DNA of 64,000 bases from Parus major. Its lineage: Eukaryota; Chordata; Aves; Passeriformes; Paridae. Location: NCBI RefSeq assembly GCF_001522545.3, contig NC_031772.1, positions 2,488,603-2,552,602 of the forward strand, read 5' to 3'. The notes under the pieces were generated by a model, which was given only the letters and a program-made list of their open reading frames with translations, had not been told where the DNA came from and made no database searches. Shown here piece by piece: positions 51,141-64,000 of the stretch. Made by a program: the position numbers and the translations under genes. How positions within the stretch are numbered: position 1 is the first letter of the stretch; each line of letters opens with the position of its first letter.

Positions 51141-53709
51141 GTTAAATCAGATTTTTCAAGTTTTCCTTCCCCTTGAAGAGCTGCTGCCATCCCCACTTCA
51201 GTTCTCCAGTTGATTAGCATTATTTCTCCCAGATTTTTTTGCATGCCTAACCTCCCATCAAGAGCCAGTGATGTCTGTGCTGATCTATTAATATCACATG
51301 GCTTTATTGTGTCCACTCTCAGTTTTTACAGGAACTCTTACCATAAAATGATGCAATTTTTCAGCACTGCCTATAAGCAGTTTACACTCTGAAGCAGGAG
51401 GATCAGGAATCTTCATAAACAATATCTTATGTAATGAATAATTCTATTTGCATGCTGTAGATTTCTAATCCTTGTCAAATCTAAGATATTGAATTGTTTA
51501 GGTTAAATGTCACACTTCTTAAAGGAGTTTTCACTCTTCACTTCAGATATTTGAGACGTGGACAAAGTGTGCTGATGAGAAATGAGCCAGGAGCACTTCT
51601 GTAAGAGCAGAACCTACAAATGCCAATCCAGTTCCTTGGGAGCAGAAGCCAACCTGGACAAGCCCCAGCACTGAAAATTGTGAGAGACAGCGTGGACTCC
51701 AAGATATCTGGTGTTGGTGTAGTCTCTGGGGCAAAGCTGGTTCATCTTTATTAATCAAAATAAGTTTCTCCCCTGGTAACAACCACCCCTTCCAGAAATC
51801 TTTAGTCATGAAGCAAAGAGCACCTGATAAAACAGCACCCACTGACTTCTACCACAGCAAAATCTCATCAATAATTTATTGCCAAGGAGGAACAGCACTG
51901 CACAACTCACTCTGAATTTTCATTGCAATTGCCACAATTTTGGTGGAGTTGTGCAAAATCTGCAATTATTCCTAGCACCATTTATTTGTACACAATGCCC
52001 TGGATTGATCCTTTATTTAAATAACACTCAGCTCCAGACTTCTCTCCACATTAGACACCTTTCACATGTTGAGGGAGGGAGAGAAAAGGCAAGAAATAAA
52101 CAGGGTTTGATTCAACTCAACTCAAGGGAAATGTGGCATGCATCAATAATAGGGAGGAAAATTAATCTTAAAATTACTACTGGGTTTGACAGTGTAATAA
52201 ACACCTAAGATTTATTTCCATCTCTTCCCCTGCAGAATATTGAGCTCTCAGTGTTTCTACTTACACTTACCCATGTGGTTGTATCTGTTCCCCTCCTGAG
52301 TAAACTACAATGATTCCCTTTTAGCTAGAAAATTTCTGCTAGAAATTTTTGTTTGTTGATTTCCACGAACAATCCCAAGAGGTTCTTGCAGGGCAGGAAA
52401 TCTTCCTTTTTTTACCAGGCCAGCATCAAGCACTTCTACCAGCGCTATCTTCTCAGCTGTACCTCAAAATGTCATTTATGACAAATATCCAAATCCCTCT
52501 GGTTTTCGAGGAGAAATCCCATCTGAGGTGAGCCCTGTTAGACAAATCTGAAGCAGTGCAGGGATAATTTAGGAGAAAGGAATGGCAATGAAAGTTCCTT
52601 AACACCAACAGATGGGAGAGGGAGAAGGCTGGAGCATGAATGAGGAACATCTTTAAAACTTCAAGAAGCAGAACTACAGAGTACACACAGGTATATTCTG
52701 TGTCCAAATCAAGCTGTTTTCCTTCTACACCCATTACATTTCAGAAGTGTGCAATTCAAAGCAGACATGAAGCCAGACAATTAGGAAAAAAAAAATAAAA
52801 TAATCCAGGTCTGTTATTAAGTTTAATCCACTGAGAAATATCACTCTGCATTTTAGCTACCACGTTTGCCTTAATACTTAATGGTTTCATAAGTTATCAT
52901 TAAATAATGGTAATTATTTGCCATAGCAACTATAACAATATGTAATTTATATGTAGTTTTGAGCTGTAGGGATAGGTCCTTTCATTAAGCACACAGCTAA
53001 TGGACAATGAAAATATCTGCACTTTCAATCAAACAAAGGAATGTGTTTGACAACAGGGTGAGATGGCCATTTATCCTCATTTTCCAAACAACACTAAATC
53101 ATCTGTTTTTCTCCAAATCAGAGGGTATTTTGTTATTGATTATATTAAAAAAGATGAAAGTGTTTAGTTCAGTAGGGAAATACAGACTCAGTAATTTAAA
53201 TGGCTGCCATAGAGTTTAAGAGCAACAAAACCTCAAGGTAGTTTATAGAGAAAAATTTAAAGACACATGGTTAAAAAAACCTTCAGGGTTTTTCAGCCAT
53301 GCCCATTAGCAGGTCAAAACACTTATATTAATCCACTATTTGCACCATTAGTGGCAAAATTAAAACAAAACCAGGAAAAAAAAATAAAACATCTTTGGTA
53401 AATAAAAGTCCTGACATTTCAGTGAGATCATTTCCACTTAGCTTCACATATGTCTGATTTTTCTCTCTGCCCCATAGATGCTTCTTAAGAAGAAGGAAAT
53501 CTATTTTCTGATAAATGGACTGGAAAACCTGACCCAGAGAGGTTTTATTCCTCCAGTTACACCAATGTGAGCCTGTCACTGCTGGTGGGAGGTACAGGAT
53601 GCTGCTGGTGCCAGAGCACATCATCTGCACAGAGCCCTGCAAACCTGAGACCTTCACAAGAAATCCCTCACAGAAAAGGAACAAAAAGCCTGGAAGACAT
53701 TCAAAAGAC

Positions 53710-53835
53710 TCTAGAAGAGGAAATGAAATTAAATTAAAAAGAAAGGAAGGATTATAGGAAGGTGAAGGATTTGGAGAGGCAGGGAAATTTGATGGAAATG
53801 AATAAAGGGGTTGGAAAAAGGGAAAGAAAAAAGCC
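53710..53835 (+). repeat. Purine-rich low-complexity block
   Basis: About 125 bases dominated by A and G (AAGGAAGG, GGAAAAAGGGAAAG and similar). The complement is pyrimidine-rich and lacks stops, which accounts for part of the 176-codon minus-strand frame with its run of F, S and P residues. Confidence 0.8.
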
Positions 53836-54063
53836 AAATAAACCCAGGAACTGAACACCTCAGATGTGGAAGGAGAGAGCAGAGCCCCGTGCCCATTTCA
53901 TGGACTGACAGCAAGAAATGAATCAGCAGCTGAAGGACAAGCAGGTGCAACAGATTTACTAAGTGTCTGATCAATTACTCGAGCTCTCCATAAATTGTTG
54001 CACAGTGCTGCTGAGGACAGACTCAGGGGCATTACAGGGGTAAAGCAGTGTGCTCCTTGTATT

Positions 54064-54105
54064 CCTATTTAGTATTTCCTATTTAGTATTTCCTATTTAG
54101 TATTT
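54064..54105 (+). repeat. 14-bp tandem repeat, three exact copies
   Basis: The unit CCTATTTAGTATTT is repeated at 54064-54077, 54078-54091 and 54092-54105 with no mismatch, then breaks off at CCTGG. Confidence 0.95.
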
Positions 54106-54779
54106 CCTGGTCAGTTCCCACTGCCAGCCTGCACGTGGGCTCATTTAGTGAGAGCACAAGAAAGGAATCTCACTTTGCCACCAATGCACATCTCCATGAG
54201 ATGAGGAACTTCTCTGCTGTCACATTCTGTGTAGCCTTTTGTACTCATCACTTGTGGTAGTGTGTTCTCAGTGATTAAAAACAAAACAAAAGAAACCAAA
54301 ACTACAAAGCCAAACTGAAACCGAACCCATCAGAAGACTGGAAACCAACTTTAAAGCGTTTGTGAGAATGCAAAGTGAAATGTGAGATGGATTTCGGTGT
54401 TTATGAAGCTGTGCTGTACTTTACACATCCAACATAAATCTATCAGTAAACCTACACAAAAAAGATCGACTCTGTGTACTCTACCACCTTCTCCAGCTTC
54501 ATCTGAACCTTGCAGTCCAAGAAAACTTGCTGACATCCAAGAACTGAGCTGGGTATTGCATAATTGTAGGACAATTACTGTGTTTCACTGGATGGCTTCA
54601 ATCACTCATCAGCTGGAACCCTTTTAGGCTGATCTTGATAAAAGCTGCCTTTGATCTGTAAAATACAACTAGCCAAGCTATTAAGGCCATCTGACACAGA
54701 ACACAAATCAAGTGATGAGTTATCAAATAGCTTTCAAAAATATCCTTGGAAATGAACATATTTATTAATGTCTTCCACT

Positions 54780-55060
54780 GCACTGCTAACAGTTTTATTT
54801 TTGCATATCAATAGTTAACAAGCGTTAATAGCAGCAGCATTTTCTGAAGTCATTAGATCAGTGTGAAAGGAAACGTCTTCCTACAGAATCATACATTTCC
54901 ACTAGACATGGTGGTGTAATGGAGTTAAATTATTTAAATGTAATTACAAACCCAAGCAAGGCACTGAAGCCATGTACCAATATTACAAACTGACGTGGCA
55001 ACAATATATAATGCATTTCCAGCAGCATGCTAGGAATGCTAACAACTCTTTCCTTGTCTA
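54780..55060. promoter_or_regulatory. Candidate conserved non-coding element
   Basis: Repeat-free AT-rich block with an octamer-like TTTTGCATATC near 54799, TAATTA at 54941-54946 and CpGs in AAGCGTTAA, AAACGTC and TGACGTGG (a CRE-like half-site). No coding frame is present. Function is inferred from motif texture only. Confidence 0.25.
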
Positions 55061-58000
55061 CTGAGGAGCTTTCAAAGCATTTGGGCCTAGAAAGTTTCCA
55101 TCTTTTTGATTCTTTTTTGTGCTACTCCAACTTGTTTCTTTTACACACCCAGCTACAGAGTGCTAAGTGACCTGGTTGGATTTGGAGCTAAAAAAAAATG
55201 AACAAAACCCACACCAACAGAAAGAACAAAACCAACAGCAAAAGCTGCTGCAGAGGGAGATGGATGACAGCTGACTGACAGAGAATCACAGAGTTTTACA
55301 CTCCCCAGCTCGGAAATAGGCAAATTATATTTTCCACACAGAATCAGTGATTGCTTGTGAAGTGAAAACATAATCCTAGTGCATTCATTTGGCTTCACAA
55401 TTGTGTTATTACATCCCATTGAGAACATTTCTCCTTCCTGTACCCAGGCTGGGACAGGAAAAGCAAGGTGGCAAAAAGAAACATTTGAAGGATGGTCTTT
55501 TTTTGTCAGAAAGCAAAAACCCAGCAAGGTGAGCTTTAGCAGATTATAAGGTAAACTCTGGAGCTGAGGGCAAGTGGTAGAAAGCAAGAGAGAAGCTGGA
55601 ATGAAGATGAGCACCAAGTGGAAAATACAGACTAAATAATAATAAGTATTTGGAGCCTCCTGCCTGTATTGTAATCTACTTTCCTTTTGTGCCAGGTCTG
55701 AGGGATCAAATCAAAAGCCACACACACATTGGGACATTATTTTACTGACGCCAAACTGTTTTAGGACCTTGCTCTCCCACTTCTGTTCAAGGGAAGAACA
55801 GAGACCCACTGCAGCCCCACACCAGCTGAATTCTCAGCTTTCTTTTTGGTATTTTCATTTGGCTTTGGGCCCCCAAAGAAATATTTGAAAAAAAACCCAA
55901 AAAACCCAACGAAAAACAGTGGCTCCACTTTCTCCAGTGCCTACTGTGCTAAAAATCTCAAGTTTTAATTCATAACAGCTCCTATTTAATATTTTCCTTA
56001 GATCTCTGCTACTAGAGGAATGTGATTACATGACACTTGGAGATTTAAGAGATTGCAGAAGGATTTAGTATATGAATCTTAATCAAAGCTGTAAAGCAAA
56101 TGCAGAAAAATCTTCCTAAAATATTCAATGCAAATGTTATGATTTTCAATCCAGTCTTGTAATCCCCAAACAAATGAGACTGGAAATGTTGGATAAGAAA
56201 TCCCTAACTTTGTGAAAAATAAAACAAAAAAAACCCAAACAGGTAGGATTTCTGAACTTATTTTTTAAAGATTTCTGACATCACCAGAGGGAAGATGCTC
56301 TGTACTGCCTGTAGCACAGAACTAACAGAGAGTTCCAAGAGAAATGTCTGAAAAGGGATCTATCCCCTCACACCAAGGGAATAAAACAAACCACTATGTC
56401 ACTTTTTTCCTATTGTGGTTTTCCAGGGCAACGCAGCTCCTGAAGGATGTTTGCTAAAGCAGCAGGTGCTGCAGGAAAATATCTTCTGGGACATTTTCTG
56501 GCAGTGCCCACGCTCCTGGTCACCTTCCCTCTCCCTGCAGCTCCCTCCTGCCCAGGCTGGGCATGGACCAGCAGAACCCAGCAGCTCCCCAAGGTGCCTG
56601 CTGTTCCTGACCACAGGAACGAGCCCAAGTGCCTTTTTCCATGTTGTTTTATAGGTTCACAGCTTCATGGAAGCTGGAAAGCAAAGCCCTCCCCTGGTCA
56701 GGATGTGCTGGTTTGATGCCTTCTCTTCCCGATGCCAGCAGATGTCATTGTCTCCTAATCTTTTTTTTTTATTTTTTTTTTCCTTATCAGTAGTGATGCA
56801 TTTAACTCAAAAGCTCTCATTCACAAGCAGAGAGAGTTACAAGTCATCCAGACAAATTTGTCTTAGCTCGAAATGAGGGAAATTGGCTGAAATTGCCACT
56901 TCAGCTCTTTCCAGAGGATTCCAGCACGTCTGGGAAGCCTGAGCTCACTCCTCAGTCTGTACCTGCAGGTAGCACTCTCCTAAAGCTCCCCTCATCTGAT
57001 TATCATTCTGCACCTTGTGCCTTCAGGCCCTCCCTGGCGTGGGGAAAGCAGCATTCCCGGAGGGGAGCAGCCCCTTTCCGAGCATTCCCAATGATTGGCA
57101 GCTCTTAGGCTTTTTAAATATTGCACTGACTTAAAAAGAGGCTGCAAAATAAATGATGGGCTCATGGCAGCCCTTAGCAGAGTCTTCCTCAAGTGATAGA
57201 AATGAAATCAAAGCGATTCGAGTTCAGGGAGGTTGGATTTGGGGGGGTTTTAATCTGTTCTGGGAAGGTAAGGACTCTCCATCCACTTTGCAGATTCAAT
57301 AAATAAGAATATGGGGCTGCGTAGGTTCTTGTTAGAAGAAGAAAAATGAAATGGAAATGAAAATAGTGGTCACAGAGAAAAAAAAACCCCAAAGTTTTCC
57401 TTATGAAACTGCCATTATTCACACATTGGGTCTGACTTTGTCCTCCCATTCAGAGTATGGATTTTCACACACCAATTTTTAAACTATTTATACTTTCCAT
57501 CTCACTCAGCTCACATAGGCAGTGCCTTTGATTTTCTTTTCATCACTAATATGTTCCTATTTCGTTTAATGCAAGAGCATCAATGTTGGGTCTATTTCCT
57601 CCTTTGGAATGTACTTATATCCTCACTCAGCTCCAAGGACAATAAAAAAAAACCCCAATGCCACATTGCTGCTACAAGAGAAGGTCGGTCTCAGCCATTT
57701 CCCAGGAACAATACAGCTTTGATTGGAAGTCAAAAAGCTGGGAAACCTTGGATGGTGATTCATACACCTGCTTTATATGTAATTTTGTCATATTTAATAC
57801 AAATGAACCTTCAGACTTCGATCGCATTATGGGTTGCTCCTACAAAAAAAATCAGTTCTGTAATAAAAAATATTCTCTTCTGCAACTAATGAACACAGGA
57901 GAGGTTTGCTCATTATCACTCTACTCATTACCATCATTTGAAGGACTTAATTAATACTGTTACATTCTACTGCTTTCCTAGGAGTTCACAATCCAGCAGT

Positions 58001-61000
58001 TGTTAATGTTGGCTGCAGCAGGTGGAATTGATATTTTGGAAGTGGTTGTTAAAAACTTACTCCAGAAAACACCTCTGTGGAGCATGGGGAGCAGAAGATA
58101 ATTCTGTCAGTTTGTGCATGGAACTGGGGAACCTGGGGCTTCCCTTGGGAAATTAATGCTGGCCTAATTTGATCACGAATAAAATTGAACCCCAAAAGTC
58201 CAATTTCAGTTTTGTGATTGAGACACTAAAGCAGGGATAAGGAATTCCAGATTTCAATTCAAAGTTTCTCACCAAATAGGTGGGGTTTTGAAATAGGAAA
58301 GTGCATTTAAAATCAGCAGATAAGGAGATTTCACAATTACTGCATCATTGCAATGGTTCAGTGTGGAGCTCAGCTGTGTGGGGAAGCCATGTGGGTTCCT
58401 GAGCACCTCAAATTGCACTTTTCCTTAATGTTTCCCATAAAATGGATTGCAAATGCTACAGATGGCTTTGGAAGACCACTGTGAATAGCCACGTACCACA
58501 GGTGATATTACAAATTACTGAGATCCCTGTTTCACTGCTCTGACAAGCTCCCCTACAATATGGAAATATGGAAATATAGAACATGGAAAACTAAGTTTAT
58601 CTCAGTCAGTTTAGATTTAAGAGTCTATAAAAAAGCCCTACACAAAATAACATAAAATCAGGATTGGTAAAAATTCCAGCCTATGTCCAAATACCAAGTG
58701 TGGACAAGAGTTCAGGACGTTAAATGATTGAATTTTCTTTCCATTATTTGGGATAGCACTTATAGGTTCTTAACCTATTGCAATTACAGTGGGTGCAAGT
58801 AATTTCTATCTAATAAGCCATCCCCTCAACTTGTCTCCAGTGAAGCAGCAGTGCAATATAAATGTTACATGAATGAAGTGAATTTTACTTTTCTCAGGGA
58901 TTTATTCAGTTTGAAATGTCTCTTGTAGTCCTTTCAACCAGTTGTGTCTGATTCCCTCCACCACACAACAGCCACACTGAAATAGGAATAGGCAGAGGAA
59001 TTGCCTTGTGAAATGCTTTTTTAAATTTCTACTCTGATCCAATCAAGATTTTGGACAAGATTTCTTCTCTCACTGTGAAGACCTAGGGAGCCCACAAATC
59101 CTGTAAGAGTTTGGGAATTTTTCAGTGCTTTTGTCTTTGTCTTCCTCAGAGGACAATCAAACACACTGAGAACAAGTCACAAATGGTGCAACTGCCTTTC
59201 TATCAGAAACCAAACAGAATAAATGCAATTATTCTTATCTGTACAGACATTTGGTTATTGATTTTACAGACACACTAAAATATCAAGTCTGTGTTAAATT
59301 CCTTCATAATGAGGTGTCTGAGGTGTGCAAAAATACTGAAATTAAGAATAGCTAGACCATTTCCTATGTAGGGGATTTCAGTAGGGTTTACAATTTAGAG
59401 AATAAAAACCTTTTAGATCCACTTAAATAAATACAAGGGTCCTTAGCTCTGACATTGTATTTTTGAAAGCAAAAGAAGGTGACAACCCCACCTCCCACAT
59501 CATCTTTGGCCTCGATATTGTCCTCCACAAGCTGCCCAAATTGTTTCCAGCAGTTCAATATCTCTCACAGAGATTTCAAATTAAATGCAAAACACAGTCC
59601 CTGAAGTGGAAGGCTACTATTTTATCCAGATAACCACCATGGAGGAGGTCTCTCCTTCCACAGCATTTTTGGAGAAATTACAATGCATTAGCAACATGCA
59701 ATCTGAAGGAAAAAGTATAAAATTGATAGCCTAGAAAACACCCTGTGTAAAATATCAAACTATTTATAGAAAGAGAAGAGTTTCCATATGAAACTGTGTC
59801 CTATAAACTTCTGGATGAAGGTGAACCTTCACCTGGAGAGAAGCTGTTCTGCCAATAATGTGCTGGTGTTTGCTGCAGTCAAAGGAGCACTTAGAAAACA
59901 GCCCCAGTTTCCTGCCATTACAGCCCTGGGGTTTTTATTTTAACATTTCATAATGACCAAAAACATTTGAATGTCAACACTTTTGATTTGGGAAAAGACT
60001 ATCAAATACTCAGGAAGTTAATGCAGGTACAATTGTTTTGAAATCTGCCCATGCATGTCAGTGTTGTCATATGTGTGTGTGCATGTCTCCTTTGTCACAA
60101 AATAAAGAATGTCTCTAAAATGTCCCACTTGTGTCTCAGGGGCTTTTTTCTCTCCCTCATGATCTGTATTCTCCAGAACACTGCAATGTGACTCGATAAG
60201 TCCATCAACAAATGGATTATAATGGATGGAAAGGGAGAATAATTTATATTTCATGATATGCTTTAAGGTACTCAAATGAAAGGCCTTTCAGGAAGCTGGT
60301 GCTCTTATTTCTCTGAATTTTTATACAAGTAAAAAAAAACCACAAAAAACATATGGATAGGATAGGTTCCACTGGAAAGCCAGAACCTCCACATCAGCAA
60401 AATTGCCAGGAGTTAACTTGCACTCAAAACAGAGAATCAGATTGCAAGCCTCAAACCTTGCTCGTATCATTACCTCCTGAAAGAATTACCAAAAACACAG
60501 AGTGACATTCACAAGGGTTTAAAATTTAAAGACAAGACCAGCAGGCTTTTCAGGGTTTGCAGCTGGGTTTTCCTCCACATTCCCAAGAGCACTGGAATGG
60601 GGCACCAGCTCCCAGGAACCCCCCGAGCTCCCTGCCCTGCACACTCAGGGACATTTTTCTCCCAGGCACAATTAATTCCAAAGAGCTCACGATGCACAGA
60701 GATGTGGATTTACCACAAAGGAAAACAATTTCCTGTGCTGCTCTCTAGCTGAGTGAAGAGTGGACAAGTGGGCAGGTTTTATTGGAAAGATGGGATAAAC
60801 CTTGCTGCTCTGGAGTGTATTTCAGTGCCTCTGCACAGCCATTCATCACGGCAGAAGAGGTGCTAAAGCCATTGTGCTAGGAAATAATTTGATTCATGGC
60901 ACTTGATATGGAATCATCCCAAGTCAAGCTTTAGGCACTGCATCTGAAGCTATAAATGGTGAAGAAGGCATTGGGAAGGGTGGATTCCACCTTGCTGGGC

Positions 61001-62735
61001 AGGGATAGAAGTCCTGTGCCAAGGACACGGTGCTTCAGGCGAGAGGGGAGTGCGTTGCCTGAGGGACTCCACACTTTGAACATCAACCCATTGTTTCATG
61101 TTCATGAAATGACTTCTTCATTTCAGGAGAGGCAGCTAAAGATCAAAATCTCAATCTCAAAATGAGGATTGAAGAAAATCATTGGTTACAGGAAGCCACA
61201 AGACACCACATCCTGCTTGAGGTGACTGAGATTTGCCTTGAGCCTTTTCTCCTCCCTCCCTCCCTCAGAGAATTCCCTCCACACTCCACCACTCCAGTTT
61301 AAGCCAGACTCATCTAACTAGTCCAATTGTCCCAATTATTTTAAGCTTCTACTGCAGTTACAGAAGTTTTACTTCCTACTCTAGGTAACAACTCAATGTA
61401 CAAAAACAATTTTTTCTCAGGTTCTTCCTCATTCCCTCCTGCTCCTTTCCAGAAGCTCCACAAGACACTTTTAAAGGAAGACGCCTTTTACAGACCTCCT
61501 TTGAGCCCATACCTGGAATCACCATGTTTGTCAGCCAGTTCTTATGGGGGAAAATAAAAATATTTCTCTGAGATGCTGGGATTGAAGTTGTACTTGCAGA
61601 CAAAGCTCAGCTGACTCCACAAATCATTTCCCTGATGATGACCATGCCTTGTTCTCAAGAATGGGACTATTTTCTGGATGACCAAAACACTACAACAGAC
61701 TCAGAGCTAAACACAGCAATAAATCCATTTCAACATTTAAGTTAAGCACTCGGTTTAGACTCTAACAGATTCCTTCATACTCTGCCTTCTTTGATCCCAA
61801 GTATCCTCTAGCTACTAACCTTGAAGGTAGCACATAGATTAAATTCCCAGTGATACACTTAAATAAGTTGCTGTTAGCAATGTGTTATCGTGTGACACTC
61901 GAGTCTATGAATTCTTTCAATTGTCAATGACAGCTTAGTGATAAACTTCCCTTTCAGCCATAACACCCCCCTGATGCACCTTATTTTCCCATTTGCTTTT
62001 ATGTTTAACAAAATGTCACACTGATACAAATAAATAGGAATATACTGCATCAAATATTCCTCACGGTAGCATTTTCTTAACAGACAATGACACAGACAGA
62101 TAGATTTGTTTCTTTGGAAAATACAAGCAGATTTCAATGTACTGCCTTGTTCATCTCCAAGTGTAAACTCACAGAAAAACTGCAGACTGAGGTCCCTGCT
62201 CTCCCTGTGTTTCCAGCTCTATAATAATGCATATAATCATATCCTAAAAGTGTTTTTTTTAAAAAAAAAACGTTTTGACTGCTTTTCGTTTTAAACAGTT
62301 TGTTTTCCTCCTGATCCTTCTGATCATAAAGGTTAAAGAATCAGGAGGTTTTTCTAAACCTGATACCCAGGACTTCACAGAAAGCATGCAGGAACTCTAT
62401 TAATTAAGGTAACTGCTGCAGAGAAGTGTGTTATGCTGCATCAGCATCATGTAGCTGACCCAAAAAAAAAAAGCTGTTTGTTAAGCCATCTAAGCTCCAT
62501 GTAAATTACAGCAAGAAAAGCCTGTGCTGGATCACATTTAAGACACAAGTTTAAGCATATTTTTCTACTCTCTGAAAACAAGTTTAAAGGAAAAAAAAAA
62601 GTTTATAAAATCTTGGAAGGAAAGAGAAGAATATCAATATTCAGTAGCTCATAACACACATAGTCAGTGGGAAGCACTGCAATGAATGTGTGGAGCTCCT
62701 GGATCTTTTCTGTTAAGAATAATGCTGGGCATTCT
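55061..62735. other. Unique non-coding sequence, no gene recognised
   Basis: About 7.7 kb of mostly AT-rich single-copy DNA. The section 56415-56720 is G+C-richer with overlapping frames on both strands but no motif. A-C motifs lie at 55889-55908, 57379-57391 and 57644-57657. A T8-A10 junction lies at 62253-62270. No RNA gene, exon or transposon is supported. Confidence 0.5.
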
Positions 62736-62790
62736 TAAAAAAAACAAACCAAAAAACCCCAAAAATAACCCCACAAACAACCAAACCCAA
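62736..62790. repeat. A/C-rich low-complexity tract
   Basis: Runs of A with AAACC, AAACCCC and AACCCC units, including an A6-C4 core at 62751-62760. Same class as the tracts at 3281, 12846, 26603 and 42200. Confidence 0.88.
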
Positions 62791-64000
62791 AAATACCATT
62801 ATTCTCCACCACCAAGAACATGAAACTTCAACAACCAAGATCAGAGTACAATAAATATTTTCTTGGGACAAATCCGTGAAGCCCACACAAGAGATTTTTA
62901 TGCAACATAAAAGAAATACTCCACATAGAGAAATTATTTATTTCAAGTGGCAATTCATTAAAGTGGGTCAATCATATCATTTATTGCTTGCTATTCCTCA
63001 ACCCACACAAAGAATTTAAGTGGTCATGCTCAGCACACAGCCTCAGGCGTGCCAGGTATCTCCAGTCACACCAGGAAAACTCCCAGATTCCCAGTGGCTT
63101 TAACCAGAAGCCTCCTTTGTGCACCCAGAAAAGTTTGTCCTTTGGGAAGAACCCTGAACAAACAGAGATATCCCTGCCCCACTTCCAGATGAATCTTAAG
63201 GCTACTTAAGGAAGTCTGCTATGCTTCATTTGTCATGCTGTCCAGCCCCTGAGATCAAAGTGACAGCACACCTTCCCAAAGGTTTTAAGAATATGAGCCT
63301 ATTACAGCATGGAAATGTTTAGGTATTATAGAGGGAAGTACAACAGAAAAACTCCTACTAAATAAAGCAACCTATAAATGAATCATTCAGCACTGTTCAT
63401 ACTCTGATACCTTCTCCCAGAGACAGCCTTCCCTCTGGAATACCCACAGACACACAATGGCGTGAAAAGACAGGGCTTCATCATTTCCAGCAGCTCTTAT
63501 TAAAAGCACACATAAAACTCTAATAAACCCATTTCCTTTGCAACTTGAATATTTCCAAAACACATCTATATTTTAATCCCCTCATCTATTACTGCTGTGA
63601 GAGGAGATGAGCAGCAGGAATGTTTTCCAGCTGGCACTCCAGTTACTCAAAAGGCATTTTGATGACTAAGGACTCTAAAGTTCAACACAGAAGCACAGGG
63701 TCAAACAGCAAGTTGAGTTTGAGACCTTAGATGAGCCTTGTCCACCTTCTTGATGCTCCTGCAGGTCTGCTTCACCTCCTGCATCTCAACTACCCACGGC
63801 TGCCCATCCCTTGTGCTGCTTGTGGCCACCCACCACCCCTTTCCTAAGATTTTTGACACAGGACTGGAAGAAAGTCTCTTGTTTCACTGGCCCTGAATTT
63901 TTTCCAGCACCTTTAAGTCACAGACCAGCACTGAAATGAGCCCCACTGCCCATGTTCTGCTCTCACTGGAGGAAAGATAAAAACAGCCAGGGCACCCTGA
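62791..64000. other. Unique non-coding sequence to window end
   Basis: Mixed composition. The last 300 bases are somewhat G+C-richer. No gene, repeat or RNA was recognised. Confidence 0.5.

Larger units (their letters stand above)
50117..54779. other. Unique non-coding sequence with poly-A and a purine-rich block
   Basis: Holds an A7-C4 motif (50144-50154), a 23-base A run (51118-51140), a purine-rich block (53710-53835) and a 14-bp triplication (54064-54105). Long frames on the minus strand at 50598-51041 and 53328-53858 show no domains; the second is explained in part by the purine-rich block. Confidence 0.5.

Noticed and set aside
52343..52528. Possible exon with GAG/GTGAGC donor and a 60-codon open frame
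   Set aside because: The acceptor side has a weak pyrimidine tract and an in-frame stop just upstream, and the peptide matches nothing I know.
53328..53858. 176-codon minus-strand frame
   Set aside because: It is Phe/Ser/Pro-rich because it is the complement of a purine-rich block. It has no domain motif, and its length is within chance for 64 kb.
55153..55617. 154-codon minus-strand frame
   Set aside because: No motif. Composition follows the local base content.
57658..57954. Frame with CxxC-like spacing (TCFICNF) suggesting a zinc finger
   Set aside because: No paired His/Cys ligands at the correct spacing, and the competing frame on the same strand is equally long.
62253..62270. T8-A10 junction as a terminator or hairpin
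   Set aside because: Homopolymer junctions are common in this window, and there is no gene upstream for it to terminate.

Overview
The window looks like non-coding nuclear DNA from a bird, with a songbird (passerine) host more likely than not. The bird assignment rests on six truncated CR1 LINE fragments. Several keep the CR1 3' end, including a two-copy ATTCTGTG terminal octamer at 25451-25466. The rest is AT-rich, CpG-poor single-copy sequence with many short A/T and A/C simple repeats. A 26-base run of Ns inside a pentanucleotide microsatellite marks an assembly gap.

I found no protein-coding gene, tRNA, rRNA or recognisable snRNA. The open frames are short, lack family motifs, and are no longer than expected by chance in six-frame translation of 64 kb. 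The longest (247 codons, minus strand) is produced entirely by a minisatellite. The window is therefore probably intergenic, or part of a very large intron.

Layout. 1-5071: unique sequence with an A/C-rich tract and a hairpin/tandem cluster near 4380-4500. 5072-5378: a (TAAAA)n microsatellite interrupted by the gap. 6555-6730: first CR1 fragment (minus). 15158-15402: CR1 (minus). 16460-16889: a 17-bp minisatellite of about 25 units with no length changes and a 119-bp (7-unit) internal duplication. 19051-19212 and 25229-25470: CR1 (plus). 34411-34690 and 38416-38638: CR1 (minus). 49677-50116: a possible solo LTR (minus). Several AT-rich, repeat-free blocks with clustered TAATTA cores and, in one case, retained CpGs (44770-45230) look like candidate conserved non-coding elements. 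This is inference, because no alignment could be made.

The best leads are the phased minisatellite (21 intact CAGATG E-boxes on a 17-bp grid), a 68-nt pre-miRNA-like fold at 33117-33184, the enhancer-like block near 45 kb, and a strong excess of short A6+C4+ motifs across the whole window. I did not find a novel multi-gene system.
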